From contig NW_004440082.1 of the NCBI RefSeq assembly GCF_000330505.1, positions 6,541 to 40,878 of the forward strand: DNA of 34,338 nucleotides. The letters are read 5' to 3'. Shown in pieces: positions 9,346-17,621 of this stretch. Origin of the DNA: Entamoeba invadens IP1. Taxonomy: Eukaryota > Evosea > Mastigamoebida > Endamoebidae. The translations under genes were made by a program, and so were the position numbers. Every line of letters begins with the position of its first letter. Positions within the stretch are counted from its first letter, which is position 1. The notes under the pieces were generated by a model. That model was not told the origin of the DNA. It worked only from the letters and a program-made list of their open reading frames with translations, and searched no databases.

Positions 9346-10200
9346 TTAATCATCACGAAAGTCTGCTTCAATTTCAGTCTCATCTTCTCCACTTTGATCT
9401 TCTCGGGCATTTCTGTGTTGCTCATTGATAAGAGCATTCATTTGAATTTGTTGTCTTCTTCGATAAATTCTGTTACTCTCTCGATGCAGCTTTCTTCTTT
9501 CTTCTATGCTGTTCATGAAATTGTCAACAATGTTTTGGTAATTAGCTGCATCTTCCACAATAAGTGGGTTAATTTGGATATCAACATTGCAAAAACAACA
9601 GCAGAAAACAAACATGGCATCAAAATTTTCAAACTCTTTCACAAACTTTGTTCTTGCAAAAGCAAAGACGGTTTTAAGCCTTCCGAAGTATCTTTTAATA
9701 AGACAACATTTTTCACGGAGAGGACTTGTTGTTGGGATAAACGAATTGGGAACATAAGCATCAATTCCCTTGTACCCTTTGTCACCTATCATCTTCTTTC
9801 CTCCCAGCATATGACTGATTTCCTGAGCCGTTTCTTTCAGAAGTTTCATATCGTGCTGTGCTCTTGGTTTTCCTTGAGAAACAAAAGCTGCTGTTCCGCT
9901 TTCTGCATTCACGATTACTTCCTCCTTAATGCAATATGCTTTGTACTTTCCACTGTAAAATATCATCGAAGAAGCGAAATCAGTGCTTTGTCGATTACAA
10001 GGAACCATCGTGCAATCGATAATAGCACTTACATTAGTGTTAAGGAGATTCTCGCCCTTAAATGTAATGAAAGAGTCTCTCATAATCTGAAGGAACAGTT
10101 TTGAACTTATTATGATCTCTCTTTCTATTTGTTCATTGGTTTTAACAAAAGGAAGACACAGATCACGAATTATTCTTAATTTATCATACTTAAAGAACAA
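9346..10200 (-). CDS. DDE_Tnp_4 (IS5/PIF-Harbinger-like) transposase, catalytic part
   Basis: The 284-residue frame carries the catalytic domain. The first acidic residue is in IIDCTMVPCNR, followed by FYSGKYKAYCIKEEVIVN, the typical strand pair of this superfamily. A QHDMKLLKE segment follows, then IGDKGYKG with the second acidic residue. The family block R-x-x-V/I-E-x-x-F-G-x-L-K appears as CLIKRYFGRLKTVF, with lysine where the catalytic glutamate is expected. Unless another acid substitutes, the protein should be inactive. The C-terminal ~60 residues are charged and arginine/glutamine-rich, ending in an acidic tail. The real N-terminus lies in the next ORF upstream (10176-10514), one base out of frame at an A5 run (T5 at 10244-10248). 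Confidence 0.75.
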   Translation of the reverse strand: MFFKYDKLRIIRDLCLPFVKTNEQIEREIIISSKLFLQIMRDSFITFKGENLLNTNVSAIIDCTMVPCNRQSTDFASSMIFYSGKYKAYCIKEEVIVNAESGTAAFVSQGKPRAQHDMKLLKETAQEISHMLGGKKMIGDKGYKGIDAYVPNSFIPTTSPLREKCCLIKRYFGRLKTVFAFARTKFVKEFENFDAMFVFCCCFCNVDIQINPLIVEDAANYQNIVDNFMNSIEERRKLHRESNRIYRRRQQIQMNALINEQHRNAREDQSGEDETEIEADFRDD

Positions 10201-10514
10201 ATAAAGAAGGAGGATGCGGTCGTCGGGATTGTAGAAGAATGACTTTTTCCTCTTTTGTCCACATACAAATCACTAACCACCGGTCTGATCATCAAGAATA
10301 CCAACGGGTTTAGTCCAAGGAATGTAAAGAGTGATTCAAGCCCGCCATATCTTTCGATTAGAACATTAAAGAAAAAGTGTGAAGTGGGAGATTGTGTCGT
10401 GTGTGTTGGTGGTTGAGTTGATTGTCTGGCGTTTTCAACCTCTTGGTCAATTTCCGTTCTTATGATCCCATTTGTTGGGACTCTTCGTGTGGTGTGTGTA
10501 TTGGTACTAGACAT
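10176..10514 (-). CDS. N-terminal part of the DDE_Tnp_4 transposase (frameshifted)
   Basis: The frame begins at ATG 10514 with a Thr/Gln/Pro-rich, probably disordered leader. It becomes folded-looking at HFFFNVLIERYGGLESLFTF, followed by the helical DNA-contacting region (LVFLMIRPVVSDLYVDKRGK). After the A5 run at 10244-10248 this frame turns to low-complexity residues. The alternative frame continues sensibly as KKSFFYNPDDRILLLYLFF and runs into the catalytic ORF. The two ORFs are therefore one transposase gene interrupted by a one-base change. Confidence 0.65.
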   Translation of the reverse strand: MSSTNTHTTRRVPTNGIIRTEIDQEVENARQSTQPPTHTTQSPTSHFFFNVLIERYGGLESLFTFLGLNPLVFLMIRPVVSDLYVDKRGKSHSSTIPTTASSFFICSLSMIN

Positions 10515-10827
10515 AGGTTTTTATTAACAGTTACCCATTGATCCTTAAATTGTTATTTACATCATAAATCAATGATGTAATTGTTATGTGTTGTCCAGTA
10601 AGCAATAATTAAAACCAAATAAATTATACAAAATCCAGTTTTGAAAGAGCGAATCATTGCGTTTTTATGTGTTCATATTCGCTTAGTCGCCATCTTTTTG
10701 TACAAATAATAAATTATCACATGATACTTTTTCTTAGTTACTACTTTAGTTTATTAAGGCAAATATGACTTTGCTCAAATTCGTTGTTTTTTAAATAGTT
10801 TTGACTAATACCTCAAAATCATTGGTC

Positions 10828-11748
10828 TATTATCATTATATTGTGTGAAAATTTAGTTTTTAAGAACAATGTTTAAAAAGTTAAAAAGACGTGAAATATT
10901 CCGTTACAAAGTTATTTAAATCAAATAACAATATTCACAACGTATAATACTTATAAAGACAGAATATACTCCCAAATAACAAAAATTATTATAGATAACT
11001 TGATTGATTTCAACATAAAATAAATTTTTTTTACAATAAATATATTTTTTCAAAACATATGTGAATATAAATTATTCATATAAGTTTTGATATGTTTATT
11101 TACGTCTCTTTTAAAATAAAGTGTTAATGAATCAAATTGTAGTATTTTGTATTTTTATTATTATTTACAATAATACAAAACTAACAATGTATTTTTTTGG
11201 ATTGAATAAACCATATAACTTTCAAAACAGTAAAACTTATCTTTAAATTATCTTAATGATAACAACGATTATCCAAAATACAATAATAATCAGTCAAAAT
11301 AATGATTACTCGTTGAATTGAAAAAAACACAAATATCAGAGTAGCTGCTTTGAATTTGTTTTATTTACACATGAATTATATAATTGGATGGTTTTTATTT
11401 ACAATCAAATCAACACAAAGAAAAATTATATTATTGTATTTTAATGTTATTTAAAAACAACATTTTGTTTGATATAAATTATCGTTTTATATTTTTTTAT
11501 TTTATCATATGGTATAAATAATTGTGTTTTGTCATTTATTTTTTTAAAAAATGATAATGTTATTTACCATTTTAATGTTTTTTAAGTTTTTTTTCAATAA
11601 CATGATCGTTTGGCCGACCCTGAATAAACTCGAGATTTCCCGATCTTTAGATTACTTGAATTTTGTTCAATATTATTCAATTTTCAAAAAACCCAATATT
11701 TGATTATAAATAAAAAATTTAACAACTATTAAAAACATGAATTTTTAA
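10828..11748. other. AT-rich stretch with one short repeat
   Basis: No gene was recognised. A GC-richer patch at about 11604-11660 carries GATCTTTAGATTACTTG (11642-11658), the second copy of the motif in the hairpin cluster at 2014-2030. Confidence 0.5.
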
Positions 11749-11752
11749 TTAA

Positions 11753-11784
11753 CCTTAGGAGTATGAAACCGATTTAATTAAATC
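11753..11784 (+). repeat. Left end of piggyBac: terminal plus adjoining inverted repeat
   Basis: CCTTAGGA is followed directly by a ~24-bp block with core GAAACCGATTTAATTAAATC. Both parts have inverted copies at the right end (14441-14448 and 14353-14379). Confidence 0.85.
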
Positions 11785-11826
11785 GTTATTTTTTAATAAA
11801 AAAACAAAAAATAATTAAAAATTTTG

Positions 11827-12963
11827 TTATTCCTTTAAAATAAAAACAAAGTAATTGTAACACTTTAAGCAAAGAGTAACACGGTGAAGACTACAAGTTG
11901 GGTCTTTGCAAAAATAACAACCAATTGAACTTCTCGCGATAGAGCCTCTAGACCCATCAACGGAACCACAACAACAACAACAACAATTCTTTTGAGTAGC
12001 AAATTTGACTTCTAATGGATCGTGTTTGGTTGATCCAACTCTTCTACCTCGTTGTTTATAAACAACATCTCCATCTTCAGTTGCCGTTTGATTCGCGGTT
12101 CTCTTTTTGTATTTTTCCATTTTCACGTAAGGTGTTTCAGAAACAAGCACTTTACGAGGAACAAAACAACAAATTGGTATTTGAAATGTTTCTGTTGCAC
12201 CAGTTTGAGTAAACAGTGCAGGAAAGTCACTTCTGGTAATAACTTCGAGCTCAAGAAGATTACCCAAATTTTTTCTTTTTGATTTATTTACTCTATCCAA
12301 TGCATGAGGTTTACACATTTGTTTGGCCAAACGCAACAAAAAGGATTCTCTTGTCGAATTTCCCGATATTTTGAAAGCGTTATATGCACAAATATCTAAA
12401 CAATTGAAAAATAAAGCCAATGGCCATCTTCTTGTACCTCTTTTGCAACTGAAGTGTCTCACCATTTTATCGACCATATCAACACCCCCCATTCCCTTGT
12501 TGTATGCATTTTGAATCCCAAAAATACTTTTTATTTTATCAAAAAACATCAATTCTTTTTTTGAAGTCAACATTGTAACTGCCTTTTTCTTTTTGTCAAA
12601 ATAGTTCAAAATAAAAAGGGGGTGTGTTGGTGGTTCGTCTGTTGCTGCTTGTTTTACCAATACTAAACAAATAAAACTTTTGTAAGGTTTGGTTTCTCGA
12701 CAAATTGATGGCACAAAAGTCCTGTTTTTACGGCAAGTTCCAACCGCGTCAATATTTCTTTGTTTTAATCTGACAGCAAGATTCACTGTTGTAAATAAAT
12801 TATCAATATACAACGTTGTTTGGTTACCTACCAAAAAATCTGGTAATATCAAAGTATCAATCATTTTTATCACCAAATTTTCAATGTAATTTTCTTCATT
12901 ACCAGCAACACTTCCTAAATATAGCTCCGAATTACACACCAAACCAGAAATGTTGTCAACCAT
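11827..12963 (-). CDS. piggyBac transposase, C-terminal two-thirds of the catalytic domain
   Basis: The 378-residue frame holds the second catalytic aspartate in LYIDNLFTTVNLA. The third is in GGVDMVDKMVRHFSCKRG, followed by RRWPLALFFNCLDICAYNAF, the hallmark C-terminal helix of the piggyBac RNase-H fold. The C-terminus has a cysteine-rich finger (CYFCKDPTCSLH, then CLKC) of the kind that binds the terminal repeats. A run of six cysteines encoded by TGT repeats lies just before it and is unusual. The apparent start ATG at 12963 is internal. The gene really begins in the 13555-13920 frame, with a missing base near 12969 separating this part from 12915-13637. Confidence 0.85.
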   Translation of the reverse strand: MVDNISGLVCNSELYLGSVAGNEENYIENLVIKMIDTLILPDFLVGNQTTLYIDNLFTTVNLAVRLKQRNIDAVGTCRKNRTFVPSICRETKPYKSFICLVLVKQAATDEPPTHPLFILNYFDKKKKAVTMLTSKKELMFFDKIKSIFGIQNAYNKGMGGVDMVDKMVRHFSCKRGTRRWPLALFFNCLDICAYNAFKISGNSTRESFLLRLAKQMCKPHALDRVNKSKRKNLGNLLELEVITRSDFPALFTQTGATETFQIPICCFVPRKVLVSETPYVKMEKYKKRTANQTATEDGDVVYKQRGRRVGSTKHDPLEVKFATQKNCCCCCCGSVDGSRGSIARSSIGCYFCKDPTCSLHRVTLCLKCYNYFVFILKE

Positions 12964-13637
12964 TGTCCATACTTCATTCCGTATTTTCCCGGTTTTGTTG
13001 GTATAAATTGGGTAAATTTACAATGACCAAAATATTTTACCAGTTGTTCATCTATGCAAAATGAACTTTGTAATGAGTTATTTTTGGTATAAGATCTCAT
13101 ATTTGAAATATAAATCTCAAAGAATGTACTCACCAAAAAATAGTGCTTGTTATCAAATACACAAGACTCTTCATCTAAAAGACCACTTTCCTCGTTGACA
13201 TTTTCATCTTCGTCCTCCAAAACCAAATTTTCGTCTTCTTTTTCAATTTCTTCACTTGAAGAGTCACTTTCTGAGTTTTGTGTTGCTCCTACAATATCAA
13301 CCCATTGTTGAGTGTTTGTTATCAACTCTTTATTCAATACTTCATCTTGCAGATCTGATATATGAGTGTAATCTCCATAACTTTTCTTCTCATTCTTCTT
13401 TTCCACTTTCTTTGTATACACTTTATCAACTTCCATTGCTTTTTTCTTTTTTTCTTTTTTTATTCTTTCCCCTGCAAATTTATCAAACCTCAAAGAATTC
13501 ATGATCTGCAAGAATCTTGTTTTTGACATTATCGCTCTGTAAAATTTGTTTCCATCAATTCGGTTGTAAAGAAAATTGAGACTCTTTTTTGAATCGTGGA
13601 CAACCCCCCATATATAACAAAAACCCAATGAATGCAT
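12915..13637 (-). CDS. piggyBac transposase, middle part
   Basis: This frame continues the N-terminal domain (FLYNRIDGNKFYRAIMSKTR, then FLQIMNSLRFDKF). It then has a lysine-rich segment and a long acidic segment (ESDSSSEEIEKEDENLVLED). The catalytic domain starts with FCIDEQLVKYFGHC, containing the first catalytic aspartate, followed by PTKPGKYGMKY, the conserved lysine/glycine block. After that the frame leaves homology, and the correct continuation (MVDNISGLVCNSELYLGS) is in the next ORF. One additional base near 12969-12970 would join them. The acidic/lysine insert is longer than in the compact members of the family. Confidence 0.8.
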   Translation of the reverse strand: MHSLGFCYIWGVVHDSKKSLNFLYNRIDGNKFYRAIMSKTRFLQIMNSLRFDKFAGERIKKEKKKKAMEVDKVYTKKVEKKNEKKSYGDYTHISDLQDEVLNKELITNTQQWVDIVGATQNSESDSSSEEIEKEDENLVLEDEDENVNEESGLLDEESCVFDNKHYFLVSTFFEIYISNMRSYTKNNSLQSSFCIDEQLVKYFGHCKFTQFIPTKPGKYGMKYGQWLTTFLVWCVIRSYI

Positions 13638-13920
13638 TTAATTCGATTGCATTTAGGTCTTTCCATCTCTCTTCATATAAAACATTCCCAGCCAAATTAG
13701 TTGATTCAATAATAATATCTTTCATTTCGTCACTAAAAAACACTTTAAAGTAATCAGTAAAGTCTCGATCTTGCTGAATGGTCTGGAATTGTACTGGGTC
13801 AACTTCTGGTACATTATCAATTCTCACATTCATTTTTTCCCAAAAATACAAGGGTTCTTGTTTCCCTTTCACAGTTTTTGTAGACAAAAACATTTTAATT
13901 TTCGAGTTTTGTAATAACAA
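13555..13920 (-). CDS. piggyBac transposase, N-terminal part
   Basis: This frame gives the real start of the transposase, ATG at 13920, about 530 bp inside the right end. It contains the N-terminal helical block ending NAIELNAFIGFLLYMGG, which is characteristic of the DDE_Tnp_1_7 family. The frame is lost in a run of six G on the coding strand (13604-13609). With one fewer G it would read straight on into the 12915-13637 frame. Together the three frames span 11827-13920, about 690 residues, a normal length for the family. Confidence 0.75.
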   Translation of the reverse strand: MLLQNSKIKMFLSTKTVKGKQEPLYFWEKMNVRIDNVPEVDPVQFQTIQQDRDFTDYFKVFFSDEMKDIIIESTNLAGNVLYEERWKDLNAIELNAFIGFLLYMGGCPRFKKESQFSLQPN

Positions 13921-13989
13921 TTTTTTTATTTATCAATTTACAAAAATAAAGTTGTAAATTGATAAATTTATTTTTTTATATTCTAAAAA

Positions 13990-14260
13990 ACTAAAAAATA
14001 AAACAATCCACTGACCAAACGAAGATGTTTTATATGGTGTTGCTGAATAAGTTGCTCTTTTGACAATAACCAGTGGAAGGCAAAAGACAACGTGTTGTTG
14101 TTTTATGATACTACCACTGACATTTGAGATAAACACAGCTGGCAGTGTGATAACCACAAAGTCGAAAAACTCAAAAAAAGTCACAGATGATTTCAATAAA
14201 TGCGGAAAACAGCCTGGTGTCTTGATTCAAGTGATTGAATGAGATGTGTTATGACTGCAA
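13990..14260 (+). pseudogene. Coding-like relic inside the piggyBac leader
   Basis: The sequence between the transposase start and the right end is GC-richer than the flanks, and the plus strand has broken coding-like frames. One reads KVTDDFNKCGKQPGVLIQVI, another QWKAKDNVLLFYDTTTD. They loosely resemble the D-Y-N-K-x-M-G-G-V-D segment of piggyBac proteins, in the orientation opposite to the resident transposase. The resemblance is weak; it may instead be captured host sequence. Confidence 0.2.
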
Positions 14261-14352
14261 CTCGCCAGGGAAGTTTGAGTTAAGTTGGATACATATTTTA
14301 AAAAGGTAATTAGCAATTGATGTTTTCCTCTTTTTCTTTGAATTTGGGCAAT

Positions 14353-14379
14353 GATTTAATTAAATCGGTTTCATACTCC
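14353..14379 (-). repeat. Right subterminal inverted repeat of piggyBac
   Basis: Inverted copy of 11758-11784, placed about 70 bp in from the right tip, which itself carries TCCTAAGG at 14441-14448. Confidence 0.8.
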
Positions 14380-14788
14380 ACAGGTGGAAAATAACTTTCA
14401 CAAAAAAAAACAAAAAACAAAAAAATAAAAAAAATAAACATCCTAAGGTTAATTAAATTTTATTATATATAATTATGAATAAAGTCAGTCTGGAAACCTT
14501 ATTTATTCCAAAAACCTTATTTATTTTTTTCCCTTTGGAAAAAATGCAAATTTGGGATGTTTAATAAATATTACTATTATTTAAACTATTTTCCAATAAC
14601 ACAACCAAAAACATAAATGGGGTTAAAGTCATTTAGCCAATCATTTCATTTTTTCTGTTTGTCAATAAATGGTGATATTAATGTTGTTATTTACCTAAAA
14701 GAACAGGAAAATACACAAAACAAACTAAGTTTTTTGGATCATTTTTGAAGAATTTTGCTATAAGGCGTGAGTCGACTTATTAAATGTA

Positions 14789-14966
14789 CAGTCTGTCTCA
14801 AACGATATCTGGTGCCTTTTGGACCATAAAAAATGGAATAATTCGGGGAGCAGTCCCAAAAATCCATCCCAATTGTTTCGGGTTTTTTCACGCTTTACCT
14901 AATGCCCGATGTTTAGACAAAAATGAAGGTATTTTTTGTCCACCAGATAACGTTTGAGACTGACTC
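14789..14966. mobile_element. 178-bp nested TA-flanked MITE
   Basis: The left end CAGTCTGTCTCAAACG and the right end (inverted) GAGTCAGTCTCAAACG continue into ATATCTGGTG/TTATCTGGTG, giving an inverted repeat of about 27 bp with three mismatches. TA flanks both sides (14787-14788, 14967-14968). It lies wholly inside the 930-bp element. The shared GTCAGTCT start suggests a related transposase, but the inner parts differ. Confidence 0.65.
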
Positions 14967-14974
14967 TACTCTTA

Positions 14975-15274
14975 CAAAGAGCGAAATGACGTCCACACAG
15001 CCAAGACAATTTATTATAAACAACTTTTACCCGACTGCAGTACAACCATTCAATGTTCGAGTCTGCCAAGCGTGGTGTTCTTTTGATTATGATTGTCTCG
15101 TTGTTTTTTATTAATTATTTAATTAAATTCAAGTTGTTTGTTGTCGAATTCTCGTGTTGTATTTGTCATCTCATACAAAAAATCCGCCCAACCGCTGCTT
15201 ACAACAACGGCACCACTCTCTGGTGTTATACGCGATGTTTGAGCGTAAAAAATCAAATTTGTCAATTTGTCTAA
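14975..15274 (+). other. Coding-like patch inside the 930-bp element
   Basis: The GC-richer plus-strand sequence is open from ATG 15053 to TAA 15272-15274 (73 codons), with a hydrophobic core (GVLLIMIVSLFFINYLI) and several cysteines. An overlapping frame starts at 14923. Nothing is recognised. It may be captured coding sequence or a chance frame. Confidence 0.2.
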
Positions 15275-15497
15275 GTTCGTTTGAATTGAAAAAACAAAGA
15301 TTTCAAGTGAAAAAAAAATAATTTTGAAAAACAAAACCAAATAACAAAAAAATAACCTATTTTTGTCGATAAATAAGGTTTTTGGAATAAATAAGGTTTC
15401 CAGACTGACTTTATTTTATTTAAAAACAACAAAAAATAATTAATTTTAATGTTTATTTTTATTTTTATATTATCTAATATATAAACTATAAAAAAAC

Positions 15498-16394
15498 ATG
15501 TTTGATTTTCATGTTATGTTGACGATAGTTATCTTTTTATTTGTTGTTACTTGTTCGTCTACATATTGTATGGCTGGGTATTACCTATCTGTTACCGGTT
15601 CTAGTTGTCTAGTTTGTCGCTCAGGATTTTTCTGTCCAGATGGATTAGACGAATATCCTTGCCCAAAAGGTTATTATTCAAAACTCAAAGCCGTTGAATG
15701 TACCCTTTGTCCCGACGGGCAAAATGCACCAAACATTATGTCAACTGTTTGTGTTTTATGTGCTCCAGGGACTTATTCGTATGGAAACAACAAAGAAGTT
15801 TGTACCGAGTGTTCTGCTGGGACTTATTCTGTTTTAGGTTCATCAAAATGCAGCAATTGCTCTTCTGGGACTTATTCATTTTCTGGATCTTCAAGTTGCA
15901 CGCCGTGTTCAGATGGTTATTATTCATTAGGAGGGGCTTCGGTGTGTAGACTATGTCTAAGTTTATCATGTGTTTCTTGTGGTTCAACAACTGGGAAGTG
16001 CACTTCATGTTCATTGGGAAGCGGCTTTGTGTCAGATGGAGTTTGCAAGGCTTGTGAAGCAGGTTATTACTCACCAGGTGGTACTATTTCGTGTTCAAAA
16101 TGTCCTATAAATACTTATGCCAAAACTAGTAGCGGTAGTTGTTCAAGTTGCAAAACAACATGTAAAACATGTGATTCAACAAATGGGGATTGTTTGACTT
16201 GTTACAACAATTCGTTTGTTTTAAATGGTCTTTGTGTGAGTTGTCCAGCTGGTCAATATTTCAATTCAAAAAGTTGCTCTAGTTGCCCAGAAAACACTTA
16301 TTCCTTGCAAAACAGTTCGACCTGTACAAACTGTTCTTCGTGTGTAACATGTGACCAAACAAATGGACATTGTACTTCTTGTAAGAATGGGTAG
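15498..16394 (+). CDS. TMK copy 1: signal peptide and first cysteine repeats (ORF to first stop)
   Basis: The 298-residue frame begins at the first ATG after the AT-rich leader. The hydrophobic N-terminal helix ends near CSSTYC and looks like a cleavable signal. The repeats follow immediately: CPKGYYS, CAPGTYSYG, CSAGTYSVLG, CSSGTYSFSG, and later a more divergent type with C-x-S-C-x-x-x-x-G-x-C. If the TAG at 16392 is genuine, the product would be a secreted fragment of the receptor ectodomain without membrane anchor or kinase. The same frame stays open after the stop with identical repeat spacing. Confidence 0.6.
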   Translation: MFDFHVMLTIVIFLFVVTCSSTYCMAGYYLSVTGSSCLVCRSGFFCPDGLDEYPCPKGYYSKLKAVECTLCPDGQNAPNIMSTVCVLCAPGTYSYGNNKEVCTECSAGTYSVLGSSKCSNCSSGTYSFSGSSSCTPCSDGYYSLGGASVCRLCLSLSCVSCGSTTGKCTSCSLGSGFVSDGVCKACEAGYYSPGGTISCSKCPINTYAKTSSGSCSSCKTTCKTCDSTNGDCLTCYNNSFVLNGLCVSCPAGQYFNSKSCSSCPENTYSLQNSSTCTNCSSCVTCDQTNGHCTSCKNG

Positions 16395-17621
16395 TTTGTA
16401 GACAACAAATACAGATGTGATGATTGTGTTGCTGGGACGTATGGTGATGGCATTAAATGCACTCCCTGCCAAACAGGTACATTTTCAAGTGTATCAGGAA
16501 GTGCCAGTTGCATGTCATGTCTTTATAAATCTTATTCAAATACAACTTCTTCAATTTCATGTACAGAATGCAACTATTATTGCACTTCGTGTAATGGGGA
16601 AAATGGATTCTGCTCTACTTGTATGGATGGTTGTGTTTTATCAGGAAATTACTGCATTCCGTGTCAAGCCGGAACAGCAACAAACAAAGATACAAACACA
16701 TGCGATGTCTGTCCAGCAGGAACGTATTCACACAATCAATCAACAACTTGTTTACTTTGTCGGGATGGGTTTTATTCAACAGAAAAATCATCAATTTGTT
16801 TGCAATGCAATGTTAATTGTCTCTCTTGCAACAACACAAATGGGAATTGCACGACTTGCATTTCTGGGTATGGTTTAGATGAGTTGTTCAATTGCCACAT
16901 TTGTCCAGTTGGTACTTATGCAAATTCAGCAAACAACAAATGCCAACAATGTGGAGACAAAACATATTAACCAAATGAAGGACAAACATTTTGCAATTCA
17001 TGTGATATCAACTGTGAAACGTGTGGTAGTGTCAGTGGCAAGTGTTTGACGTGTTATGCTGGATATGGACTTGACAATAATGGGAAATGTGAACAATGTG
17101 GTGATGGGTATTATTCACCTGGTGGGACATCATCGTGTTCATCGTGTCCAATTGAGTGTGTAAACTGTTACAGAGAGAGTGGCGAGTGCACAACATGTCA
17201 GTCTGGCTTCAAACAAGTTACAAATCAAAATACGGGAAATGAAGAGTGTGTGTCGTGTTCGTTGAATGAGAATTGTGTTTCATGTGATTTGAATGCAAAC
17301 GAATTCGATAGAACGTGTGTTGAGTGTGTGAGTGGGTATTACCTGAAAGAGAACAGATGTTACAAGTGTTCACAAATAACAAATTGTGTGCAGTGCTCAC
17401 AAAAGAGCAGTGAGTGTCTGTCGTGTTCGAGTGATTTTGTATCAAATGGTGGTGGGTGCGTATCATGTAAATATGGCGAAGTGAAAGTCACTTCAAATAG
17501 GTGTATGAGTTGTTTTGATTTAATTCCAAATTGTTAACTGTGTGAATACAACAACAGGAATAAATTATGTACAAAATGTTATGTATCGTATGTTATTAAT
17601 GATGACAAATCAGAATGTTTA

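Larger units (their letters stand above)
8934..10827 (-). mobile_element. Candidate IS5/PIF-Harbinger-type DNA transposon
   Basis: The region surrounds a DDE_Tnp_4-like transposase on the minus strand. Ends are proposed from TA-GACCAATGA at 8932-8942 and its inverted copy TCATTGGTC-TA at 10819-10829. This gives a 9-bp inverted repeat with a possible TA target duplication and an element of about 1.9 kb. The repeat is short and TA is common in such AT-rich DNA, so the borders are tentative. The transposase evidence does not depend on them. Confidence 0.4.
11753..14448 (-). mobile_element. piggyBac-family DNA transposon
   Basis: The element is flanked by TTAA on both sides (11749-11752, 14449-14452), the diagnostic piggyBac target. 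Both ends start CCTTAGGA. The left end continues without a break into GTATGAAACCGATTTAATTA (from 11761). At the right end the matching copy is subterminal (14353-14379), separated from the tip by about 60 bp of A-rich spacer. That asymmetric arrangement resembles the terminal plus internal repeats of classical piggyBac. The transposase is on the minus strand in three frames. Confidence 0.88.
14482..15411. mobile_element. 930-bp TA-flanked inverted-repeat element (non-autonomous, mariner-like)
   Basis: AAGTCAGTCTGGAAACC plus about 26 further bases (43 bp in all) at the left end is found inverted and identical at the right end. A TA lies directly outside each end (14480-14481, 15412-15413). This fits a Tc1/mariner-type MITE. 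Each repeat contains CCTTATTTATT twice. No transposase is present. The inside holds GC-richer coding-like patches and the nested element 14789-14966. The right border is only about 85 bp upstream of the TMK start codon, so the element may now contribute promoter sequence. Confidence 0.7.

Noticed and set aside
9394..10104. Plus-strand ORF of 236 codons antisense to the PIF-like transposase
   Set aside because: The opposite strand carries recognisable catalytic motifs; this frame has none and is Cys/Phe/Ser-rich as expected of an antisense shadow.
15417..15424. TATTTAAA as an Entamoeba-type TATA element for TMK copy 1
   Set aside because: It matches the consensus core and is about 75 bp from the ATG, but the motif is expected often by chance in DNA this AT-rich and no initiator match follows.
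16417..16878. Plus-strand ORF of 153 codons overlapping the TMK ectodomain
   Set aside because: Out of frame with the cysteine repeats, which continue in the main frame; its composition is a shifted reading of the same repeats.
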